Of a stretch of DNA of 10,284 bases, positions 1 to 7,500 are shown piece by piece (position 1 is the first letter of the stretch; each line of letters begins with the position of its first letter). Location of the stretch: the NCBI GenBank assembly GCA_034696485.1, contig JAQIWT010001575.1, positions 1-10,284 on the forward strand, given 5' to 3'. The DNA is from Isohypsibius dastychi (Eukaryota > Tardigrada > Eutardigrada > Parachela > Isohypsibiidae). Under the pieces are notes generated by a model. That model had not been told where the DNA came from, did no database searches, and worked only from the letters and a program-made list of their open reading frames with translations. The translations under genes were made by a program, and so were the position numbers.

Positions 1-2483
1 AATCCAAACTTGTTGGCTGCTCTTTGCAGAATCAATGTCAACTGCAAGCGCAATGGTGGCGCATTTGGCGCAAAGATCAACCGAAACAACTCCATTGCTG
101 CCGCGTCAGCGCTTGCTGCAAAAATCTTAAAAAAGTAATTAACAAACCTTCGGTACGTAATTCCTGTTTGATGAGTTTGACTTACAGGCCGGTGAAAATG
201 CACATGAACTTCTGGGACAACTCTAAAGTTATCGGAAAGCGTTTTCCGTGGTACATGAAATACGAAGCGGGATTCGATAGTACAGGCAAAATAGGCGGAG
301 TATCGTTTGAGCTATATGAGAACATTGGTAAGAGCTTAGAACGTCATCTCGCTGTTGCTGTCAAGTTTCGGCTTTCAGGAGCGTACGAGGATGGGGGTAC
401 GCTAGGGATGATGGGCTCGCATCTCGATAATGGTAAAGCAAGCAATTACGATATTTATATTCTGATGCCTCATACATTTAATGGTTATAGTTTATACAAT
501 TCCTGCCTGGAAAGTGTCGACCATCGGCTGCAAGACTCACATTCCCAACAACTGCGCAACCAGAGCGCCAGGTCAGCTTGTCTGAGTTTTTGTACTGTAT
601 GCGCAGTTACTAATTTTTTGTTATTTCGTTATTTTTAGGAAGTACGGAAGCATTGTATTTCATCGAGACGGTATTCGAGCACGTGGCCCACGCTCTGGGA
701 AAACCAGCAGTGGAAATCAAGAAGATGCATTTTATGAAATCAGGTTTGTCAGTTCTTCATTTGATTCAACACAGTCGACTACCAGATCGCTGTTCCTAAA
801 GGTGACAAACTCTTGAACAAAGAATCCCTTAAAGACAGCACAATCAGCCCAATTACCGATCAGCTGCTCCAGTCATCCAATTTTACCGACCGTACAAATG
901 CAATCACCCAATTCAACAAAGCAAATCGCTTCCGAAAACGCGGAATCGGAATGGTGCCGATGCGATTTGCGTGTCATTGGGGCAGATTCAAGTATAACGC
1001 GTACATTGCGATCTTCCACAATGGTGGAACCATCAGTGTGACACATGGTGGAATCGAGATTGGTCAGGGCGTCAACACAAAGGTTTGTCCACCTGTTGCA
1101 CTTTATCATAAACAGTGGCATAAGGTTTCAACGCAGGTGGCGCAAGTTGTGGCTTATGAATTGGGAATAGATTTGAAATATGTCAAAATTGAGTCGACTA
1201 ATTCGTTTACAAGCGCTAATGGGTCATTCACCGGAGGGAGCAATACTTCGGAACTGGCTTGTTTGGTGAGATGGATCAGCTCTGATTGAGGCTTTAGTTT
1301 GAACATTTGTGAATGTCGTTTAATAGGCCGCCATGGATGCATGTGACCAGTTGAAGAAACGTATCAACCCAATCCGGGATGGAATGGCCGGAGCTTCCTG
1401 GCCAGATGTGGTAGAAGCCTGCTTTGGAAAAGGCATTGACTTGAGTGCACATGGGTGGTAAGTGCAAAAGATTCGTGGAAGATATGAAAACTTGGTGTGA
1501 GAAGTATAGATGCGGTGTATAGTATCTGCCCGGAGTACTGGCAAATGTTCTGGCAAATTTTGATTTTGTCGACAAACTTGAGAATTTAATTCCTGAAATT
1601 AGACGTTTTGTTAACGCGACTCGGTTCAGAGTCACACTATTCATCACTCACAAACATGTGTCCAAAGGTTGAAACTTTGAACCGTGGTGGTTATCCTTAG
1701 TGGTTACCTTTTTATCCATTTGTTGTGCTGAGGTACCCCTATTCATTCGTGCAACTTTCAGGGTGGCGCCACCTGCAGCGCCGGCTCAGTACGACACATT
1801 CGGTGGAATGGTAACTGAAGTCGAAGTAGACACACTTACCGGAGAATACCAGATCACTCGAGTTGATGTCCTCCATGACTGCGGGGAGAGCATGTCACCA
1901 TTCGTTGGTAATTTCACAAGCACTGCCGTTTGTTGATTGCATTCTCCTAACAGTTACTTTCTTCTAGATATCGGTCAAGTCGAAGGTGCCATTGTAATGG
2001 GCTTAGGATACTTCACTTGCGAGGAGGTCGTGTACGATCCTAAAACCGCAGAGAATCTGACGTTCAGTACATGGACGTACAAGCCACCCACTACGAAAGA
2101 CATTCCCATCGACTTTCGTGTCACCCTTCTTCCAAACGCCCCTAATCCAAGTGGCGTTCTGCGAAGCAAATGTAAGCTCTATAGAAAGCGCTTTTCGGTT
2201 CAGAAGTAACATTATCATTCGATGTCCTCTAGTCGTTGGCGAACCGCCATTGTGCATGACCTCGTCGGTCGTTTTCGCTCTGCGCCACGCGATCACTGCA
2301 GCAAGGATCGACAACGGTCAGGGATCGGATTGGTTCCGAATGGGTGAGAGATCGTAACTCTGGATCGTAACTCCAAACCTTAACTTGAATATTTGGTTGT
2401 GTCCTGCAGATGCACCAGTGACCCCAGCACGGGTCCAACAATACTGCGCATCCGACATCAAACAGCTGAAATATAAAGGTTGA
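1..2483 (+). CDS. Aldehyde oxidase / xanthine dehydrogenase family protein, 3' part, 12 exons
   Basis: Molybdenum-cofactor hydroxylase, C-terminal 529 residues of a family usually about 1300 long; the 5' part lies outside the window. Exons: 1-134, 188-327, 379-432, 491-571, 639-743, 802-1082, 1137-1265, 1327-1457, 1762-1907, 1968-2171, 2233-2343, 2410-2483 (TGA). Every junction is GT-AG and all phases agree. Recognisable family segments in order: GGAFGAKINR (residues 19-28), GSHLDNVYTIPAW (from 104), NNCATRAPGSTEA, FNKANRFRKRGIGMVPMR, THGGIEIGQGVNTKVAQVV, TGGSNTSEL, EVEVDTLTGEY, DIGQVEGAIVMGLGYF and VGEPPL, whose Glu472 matches the catalytic Glu1261 of bovine XDH. The positions matching XDH Glu802 and Arg880 are Ile26 and Met102, which favours aldehyde oxidase over XDH (family knowledge, numbering from memory). 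The enzyme would oxidise aldehydes or heterocycles in the cytosol. The acceptor of exon 6 is the least certain boundary. No frameshift or internal stop is needed, so the gene looks functional. Confidence 0.9.
1458..1761 (+). other. Long intron (304 bp) of the aldehyde oxidase gene
   Basis: Donor GTAAGT follows exon 8 at codon phase 2, and the acceptor CTTTCAG precedes exon 9. The joined codon TG|G gives Trp in SAHGWVAPP. All other introns of this gene are 51-67 bp, so this one is about five times longer. It holds a short direct repeat (TCTGGCAAAT-like, about 1538-1560). I see no coding segment missing from the family alignment here and nothing else recognisable. Confidence 0.75.
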
Positions 2484-2680
2484 GGAGGTTCTTGCGTTAT
2501 CATTGCAATGGCTCGCTTATCGCTGACATGACGGAGTTGATCATGTTGATCACAGACGTACAAACTTTGGATAAGACGGTTGTTCGTAGGTTTTTATCAT
2601 ATTTAATCTTCACATTAGATACTATCAAAATCACATACGTTTTTGATTACATCTGTTCTTCCGCGTTTGTTATTTGAGAC

Positions 2681-2704
2681 TAACGTAAGACCTAACGTAA
2701 GGCC
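2681..2704. repeat. Two-copy 12-bp tandem repeat
   Basis: TAACGTAAGACC at 2681-2692 is followed directly by TAACGTAAGGCC at 2693-2704, one mismatch. It lies about 200 bp past the aldehyde oxidase stop; no function is evident. Confidence 0.8.
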
Positions 2705-2785
2705 ACCGACCATTGAAGTGGTCGTACTCAGCTAAGTCCTCCTCGTATTCTTAGTTGTTTTCATTTCGGCCCAAATGGGCTGCCA

Positions 2786-2792
2786 TATAAAA
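2786..2792 (+). promoter_or_regulatory. TATA-box-like sequence TATAAAA
   Basis: TATAAAA lies in a GC-mixed context in the intergenic region. It is about 580 bp before the kinase start codon, so it would need a long leader, and no convincing initiator is seen 25-30 bp downstream. It could equally belong to an old retroelement or be chance. Confidence 0.15.
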
Positions 2793-2917
2793 CTGCGAGT
2801 TCAGAAAAAATAGTCGGTCTTGTAAACCTGCACTTTTCCCCCAAAAGTGGCAACGTCTAGCGGTCATTCATCATTGGTCAAGATGACTAAACAGTAGACA
2901 TTGGAAGTAAATGGCAA

Positions 2918-2945
2918 CTCGAAAAAAATGGTCTCGAAAAAAATG
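2918..2945. repeat. Short A-rich tandem repeat
   Basis: CTCGAAAAAAATG occurs at 2918-2930 and again at 2933-2945, a 15-bp period. Simple slippage is the likely origin. Confidence 0.7.
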
Positions 2946-3193
2946 CAAGAAGGCTCCAAATGTTGTACAGTGTATGTCCGTATATACGTTTAGTCATTTT
3001 AATCTGGAATTCGGTCACGGATAGAAACTGGTCACAAAAACTGCAGAAACGAAGATCCAGAATGTTTGCAAACAACAAGATCCAAACGGAGTCACCGTGT
3101 TTTACAACCAAAGAAAGATGTTTAGATGTTTTGTTCTTGCTTGTTCTGGCCATTCTTTGGTCACAACGCGTTATCTTATCGCGACAAGGCAGC

Positions 3194-3315
3194 GTGGTTG
3201 GCTTTTACAAGGAAATAACGCTGTGCACGGACCACCAAGCAGTTCTGGCATTTGTTACTAGTAGCTACATTCTGAGAACGGAATCAATACCACCAGATCT
3301 ATTCAGCCGTTAAGT
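3194..3315 (+). pseudogene. Possible Ty3/gypsy-type retrotransposon RNase H remnant
   Basis: In the frame ending with TAA at 3313-3315 the translation reads FYKEITLCTDHQAVLAFV and, shortly after, ESIPPDLFSR before the stop. In Ty3/gypsy polyproteins the RNase H domain carries an F-x-x-x-TDH-x-x-L motif and ends about 50-60 residues later with a segment of the type GxxNxxADxLSR. Here the two landmarks are only about 20 residues apart, as if the middle was deleted. No long terminal repeats, integrase or flanking reverse transcriptase are visible. A chance resemblance is possible. Confidence 0.35.
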
Positions 3316-3370
3316 TCCTTCCTAATCCGCATGAACCAACTCATGATCACAACTAATCATTATAATTACA

Positions 3371-6300
3371 ATGGGTAAGTCTTGAAAACCGTATGCAATA
3401 TTCAATTCAACAGTATGGTCTGAGTTTGGCATTTTGTTAGCTTCGATACCATTTCCAGCGACACAAACGTTGGCGATTGGTGGTGTTCCCGTATCAATTC
3501 ACATCCACGAACTAATTGGCTGTGGATCTTTTGGACTAGTGCACCGCGTCACTTCTGACAACTATCTAAATCCTAAGAATGGGTCAACTTTTGCATTGAA
3601 AACGATGGACGGAACGACTAGTGGCGAGATGCAGTCCAGGTCCGCTGAGGAAACAACACAACGTTATACCAGAATCCTCCAGCTAAACAACATTAATGTA
3701 GTTCGCTATTTTGGATATACTTTAGGTTACACACCGGGTGAACAGTCTGGAATTGCAAGTGTAGCAGTACTGATGGAATTCTGTTTTGGTGAGTTTGAGT
3801 TTACCTGTTCCAGTTTATGTTTAATTTTTCTGGAAACATCTTTGCGCGTAATTTTCTTTATTAGTGAGCACACGTGTTATACCGTGTCATCGTTTTCTCG
3901 ATCGTTCTGATGTAACAACATTTCTTAATCCTCCGTAACACTATCGATGCCACCATTTCTTTTACCCCCCCCCCCCCCCCCATTCGCTTTCTACTATCTA
4001 AAGGATAAGGGCTTGTGAGTCAATTCTGGTTCACAGCCACCATTTCTTTTTGAAACGACCGACCTCGGTGTTGCCTGTCAAATGCTGCAAATATGGGTAT
4101 CAGATACTAGTACCGACAAAGACAAGAATCTGATGCAGAAACCAACTTTGCGCTGAGGCGCTATTCTCCTACCTTTCCATCAGTTCTTTCTTGAAGAAAA
4201 TGTACAACAATTCTGTGAGAAATGCGATTAATTGATTCAGTCTCAGTTGAATCGATGAAATTAAATAACAATAACGTTCAGCTACTCTCCGATTCCTGCT
4301 AAACTGCGGTCCTGCAAAGCTGACAGTTCCTGCTAGGCTTACATTTTGGAACGGAACGGCGGTGCTCGTAGACTATAACATTAGGGGGAGTTCCTGCTAA
4401 ACTGCGTTGTGAGGGGGTTGCAAGCTTAACCTGACATGCGTTTGAGCCCAAACGCTTATGAGGGTGACAACATCACCCCCAAACAGAAGTGTAAAGCGCT
4501 TGTGTCTGCCACATTATAGAGCTTTTCATTTCAAAATCGAGTTCCATTGTCCGAATTATGGTTACTGCGACTCGTTCGTGTTTTTTGCAATTCTGTAATC
4601 GGATTCTGCGTTATTATGTCGAAATTGAAGATAAATAGCTTTTTCCACTTGGGTGCAGGCTAACCTTACAGTTCCTGCTAACCTTACATTCTAAAATGAA
4701 ACGAGCGTGTCAGGTTAGGAAGAATTTGAGAGTATTTCATTTTGTGGCCCATGGGATTCGGACGCTGACCTCATGGGCCAGAAAAGTTCTAATCTTTAGC
4801 CCCACATGAGCAAGCACATACGACCCATATCAAAATTTCTGGGAGCTGGCACCATATAGTTTCACAGCTAGATAAATCCTTGATTCCTATTTTCTTGAGG
4901 ATGATAACTTGCGCATATAGTTTAACTGTCGGTATCCACTGGCTCGGCGACTGAGAGTGTAACAACCCACAGAGAGAGAAGTTGACACTTTTCATTCCAA
5001 CCACCCAGATTTGGCTGACAGTTCAGCTTGTGGATATCACGACCAGTGGTGGATTTCCGGGGGAGGAGGGGAGGGGGTTTTCCCAAGATCCATCGATCTC
5101 CCCCCCTGTGGAAGACAACTTCCCCCGCTTTCCCGCTTCGCTAAGCACGCTAAGCGGTTTCGCTTCCGCTTCGCTAATAAAAGCGGTTCCGCTTCCGCTT
5201 CGCTAATAAAAGCGGAGCAGAGCTCCCACCTATGGAATTTTTGTGAAATCCACCACTGATCATGAGCGTTCGCATGCCAGTTCCCCCAAGAAACGAAAAG
5301 TCAGTGAGGATCCAAATCATATTCTCCTGCCCGCTTTTGTGACATGCCAGTTTTACAAGTATTTGTGCAGTACGAGGGTAAGGGTATTTATCGGATAGGG
5401 TACTTCGATCTGCGGTTACTTTTTCCAGAAAAAGGGAGTTTTGGGGCACACAGATCGACATTGCTCTAACCATTTCGTGAATTTTTGGATGGTCAGATTG
5501 ATTGGTCCACAGTAGTTCTTTAGTACACGTTTGAAGAGACAGAAAAATTTCGGACAAGTTGGTTTCGGGGAGCATCGCGAAACGAGACAAATTAAAAAGA
5601 ACAAATTTGTTGTTATGAGGATCAGATGCCTTCTTTAACCACAACCACAATCACAAATCCGCGTTTCAGGGGGCAGTTTGGGCAAACACATTCGGAAACA
5701 TCATGGCGTGTACGAACAAGAATGGATACCTGATTACTGCCGACAAGTGCTAGAAGGAATCCGTTACCTGCATTCCCAAAATATTATACACACGGATCTC
5801 AAACCAGATAATCTGGTGTTCTCCGACTGGTTTCTTCGGTCACTGAAAATCACAGATGTCGATGACCCAATCATCATGAACGGCGATGCTACCAAAAGCA
5901 CCGACGTTGTCCATCTACGTGGAACTGCAAGATACTTGTCACCCGAAATAGCCTCAAAGTATTCCATCAGCAGCCCCTTGAATCAGTTTAACGTCGGACG
6001 TTCAACGGATATATGGAGTTTCGGTTGCGTTGTCCAAAACATGCATTCGTTCAGCAATGTGACTAAATTCCACAAACCAAACTCCACTAAAGATGATTTA
6101 GTGGCCACAGAAACCACAACCCTCCAGGAGATTATTCGATACGTCACAACGGGGGGAGTTCCCTACATGGAAAATCTGGAAAGGACCCCATTCCTGCGTA
6201 ATTTTATCGCGAAATGTCTGGTTACGAATCCCAAGGATCGATTTTCAGCAGAAGAATTACTGAAGGACCGCTTTCTCCAGCCCCACATCGTCGCCACATC

Positions 6301-7336
6301 CTACAACGATCTTCCAGAATTCGACTTGAACACAACGGTGCCCTTCAAACAACTGCAATCTATATGCCCCTCAGGGTGCTCAGTTCGAGAGGAAAGAACA
6401 GGTGGCTTGCTCGACGTTATATTGTCAAAAAGGGTCAGGTCATACGAAGTCGGACGAATGTTTGAAGAAACCAAGCCGTTGCGCAAACCAATGCGTCTCA
6501 CAGTCCCGCTCACCGAGAGAACTACGCAACTGCAGTTCATTGACTTAGAACTAGTGGTGGTTCTCACATTGAAAGGACTGAAGAGGTGTGACCTGAGTGA
6601 TTGCGGCAACCTCATCTTTCCTAACGTGATTCAACTTAGCTTCCAGGACTGTGATGACATTAGTTTACATCGGGACTGTTTCGATCGCTTTCCACGTCTG
6701 CAGGCAATCAGTTTCAATCGCTGTACCATCACACATATCGAAGAAAATGTATTCGATCAAGTTCCTCGGCTTGAATATGTTGGGTGGAATCTTGGGTGGG
6801 AGTTCAATTTAGAACATGGGCAACGGATGAAATTTCACCAGAAGCGGCATTTTCAGCGTTTCCAGTTCTCAGCGCATTACCAGTGGCTGAGAGATTTTTT
6901 AAATTCTCGTCCTAAATTGCTTCAGCCACGACTTGAAGGCGAGTTATGGCGCTTTGGCAGCTCCCTAAGCCCTGAGACTGGCGAATCTTTCCGCATTCTA
7001 CCTGAACACAATTGGGAACATTTACTGGAAAACGAGACATCGTTGTTGGGATCTTTCAGTCTTTCAACGATAACTGAATACGACGAATTCCTAGTCAAAC
7101 AGGATGGGCTTCAGTCGATCATCAAATTTCCATACAAAGACCACACTGATTCATTTCATATGATGCGTGTTTTTTTGGATCAGACCACATCAGCCGAAGA
7201 AGTACTGAAAGCAGCATGCTTTATACGAACCTTGAACAAGAACCACCCTGTGCAGTTGATCATCAATGGCGAACGGGAACCGGATCAGATTGTGGACAGC
7301 ATTGAACCAATTCTTGATTTGATTGCGGTTCTATAA
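3371..7336 (+). CDS. Serine/threonine protein kinase with C-terminal leucine-rich module, reading to an in-frame TAA
   Basis: Three exons up to the first stop: 3371-3374 (ATG plus one base), 3441-3788 and 5670-7336, giving 672 residues. The start is chosen because ACAATGG|GTAAGT splices in phase to TTAG|CTTCG, giving MASIPFPATQ just ahead of the kinase domain. Kinase motifs: glycine loop GCGSFGLV (28-35), FALK lysine, a helix-C Glu in AEETTQ, NINVVRYFGY, hinge MEFC, HTDLKPDN (158-165), TDVD (179-182), GTARYLSPE (202-210), STDIWSFGC and the subdomain XI Arg near 308. The style recalls MEKK/STE11-type kinases. HRD is HTD and DFG is DVD, but the catalytic and metal-binding Asp and Asn are kept, so activity is plausible. 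After a linker (about 323-412) comes LRR module copy 1 (413-668). No signal peptide or membrane segment is seen, so it is probably cytosolic. The stop interrupts module copy 2 and the coding sequence continues in the next exon. Confidence 0.8.
3375..3440 (+). other. First intron of kinase gene after a 4-nt coding exon
   Basis: GTAAGT at 3375 to TTTTGTTAG at 3440, 66 bp, phase 1 (G|CT gives Ala2). The length fits the other introns. The frame upstream of 3441 stays open back to 3386 but holds no ATG, which supports a spliced start. Confidence 0.6.
3949..4050. repeat. 15-bp direct repeat flanking a C17 tract
   Basis: GCCACCATTTCTTTT occurs at 3949-3963 and again at 4036-4050. Between them is an uninterrupted run of 17 C (3965-3981). 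Such homopolymers are prone to slippage and to base-call length errors. Confidence 0.85.
4292..4690. repeat. Dispersed TTCCTGCTA repeat family, four copies
   Basis: Copies start at 4293, 4327, 4391 and 4672. Two continue as AACTGCG (4293, 4391) and two as GGCTTACATT or ACCTTACATT (4327, 4672). A related TAACCTTACA lies just before the last copy (4661-4670). The spacing is irregular and the flanks diverge, so these are probably pieces of a decayed mobile or satellite element rather than a clean tandem array. Confidence 0.65.
4745..4780. repeat. 9-bp perfect inverted repeat
   Basis: TGGCCCATG at 4745-4753 pairs with CATGGGCCA at 4772-4780, an 18-nt loop. It does not extend further on either side. 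It may be the end of an old element or a chance hairpin in the intron. Confidence 0.6.
5044..5258. mobile_element. hAT-like miniature inverted-repeat element (MITE), 215 bp
   Basis: Terminal inverted repeats of 14 bp are perfect: CAGTGGTGGATTTC at 5044-5057 and its complement at 5245-5258. CAGTGGYGGAT-type ends are typical of hAT (Tip100-type) elements, which duplicate 8 bp on insertion. The flanks are ATCACGAC (5036-5043) and ATCATGAG (5259-5266), matching at 6 of 8 positions, as expected for an ageing target duplication. The interior has no transposase; it is GC-rich and carries two tandem 29-bp units. It would have been moved by an enzyme made elsewhere. Confidence 0.8.
5154..5211. repeat. 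29-bp tandem repeat inside the MITE
   Basis: Two adjacent units (5154-5182 and 5183-5211) beginning GCGGTT and ending CTTCGCTAATAAAA differ at one base. A third unit starts (GCGGAGC) and diverges, and partial relatives (CGCTTCGCTAAG) lie just upstream. Internal tandem expansion is common in MITEs. Confidence 0.85.
7334..7336 (+). other. In-frame TAA interrupting module copy 2 of the kinase-LRR gene
   Basis: Copy 2 reads VL*ISRWSNFNGTLL; the matching segments are VLTLKGLKRCDLSDC in copy 1 and LLRIDGVKDLDTSTL in copy 3, gapless on both sides of the stop. The codons at this position are ACA, TAA and AGA in copies 1 to 3. The exon donor follows 8 nt later at AG|GTGAGT and joins in the same frame. 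This may be a nonsense change, a readthrough site or a base-call error. Confidence 0.8.
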
Positions 7337-7344
7337 ATATCAAG

Positions 7345-7500
7345 GTGAGTTCACATGTGTGGTTATGAAGTTTTCTTAATAGAACGCGTCACGAGGTATG
7401 TAACAATGACTGTAAAAATCACGTTCAGAGTCACTGTTTTCCGAATTTCTGGTTTGCACTTTGTAGCAGTTTTTTGATTGAACTTTTTTGTGACATACAG
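7345..7500 (+). other. 156-bp intron within module copy 2
   Basis: Donor AAG|GTGAGT at 7345 and acceptor GACATACAG ending at 7500, phase 2, rebuild an Arg codon (AG|G) in ISRWSNF. Homology of the flanks to module copies 1 and 3 supports the splice. No matching intron exists at this site in the other copies. Confidence 0.8.

Larger units (their letters stand above)
2484..3370. other. Intergenic region between aldehyde oxidase and kinase genes
   Basis: About 890 bp separate the aldehyde oxidase stop from the kinase start. It contains a 12-bp tandem repeat (2681-2704), a TATAAAA string (2786-2792), a 15-bp tandem repeat of CTCGAAAAAAATG units (2918-2945) and a possible retroelement RNase H remnant (3194-3315). 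I see no AATAAA or ATTAAA downstream of the aldehyde oxidase stop. Other short open frames here look like chance. Confidence 0.7.
3789..5669 (+). other. 1881-bp intron inside the kinase domain, rich in repeats
   Basis: Donor TTTTG|GTGAGT and acceptor GCGTTTCAG|GGGGC join phase 1 to rebuild EFCFGGSLGKH, the kinase hinge and the following GGSL segment. It is the longest intron in the window by far, against a norm near 60 bp. It contains a C17 tract (3965-3981), a 15-bp direct repeat, four dispersed TTCCTGCTA units (4292-4690), a 9-bp inverted repeat (4745-4780) and a hAT-like MITE (5044-5258). Insertions probably account for its size. Confidence 0.85.

Noticed and set aside
744-785. A 31-34 bp ultra-short intron in the aldehyde oxidase gene (744-774 or 752-785)
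   Set aside because: An acceptor at 801 (CCTAAAG) gives a 58-bp intron with correct phase, the length seen for the other introns, and a protein reading MKSGDKLLN that fits the family. The shorter versions also keep the frame, so RNA data should settle it.
1083-1136. Coding insertion of 18 residues in the aldehyde oxidase (frame stays open across it)
   Set aside because: The stretch is 54 nt with no stop, but it begins GTTTGT and ends GCAG. Removing it restores NTKVAQVVAYELG, which matches the family, so it is an intron that happens to be stop-free.
873-1647. Minus-strand open frames opposite the aldehyde oxidase exons
   Set aside because: They are shadows of the plus-strand coding frame; the translations show no family features.
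2887-3153. 88-codon minus-strand open frame in the intergenic region
   Set aside because: Low-complexity translation without motifs, no splice context and no homology that I can recognise.
3965-3981. C17 tract as a functional element
   Set aside because: Simple homopolymer; a second C-rich run occurs at 9633-9655. Best seen as slippage-prone DNA.
7478-7500. Start of the downstream LRR frame at 7478 as an independent gene
   Set aside because: These bases are the end of the intron (TTTTTTGTGACATACAG). The open frame there is accidental, and the module homology begins upstream of the intron in the preceding exon.
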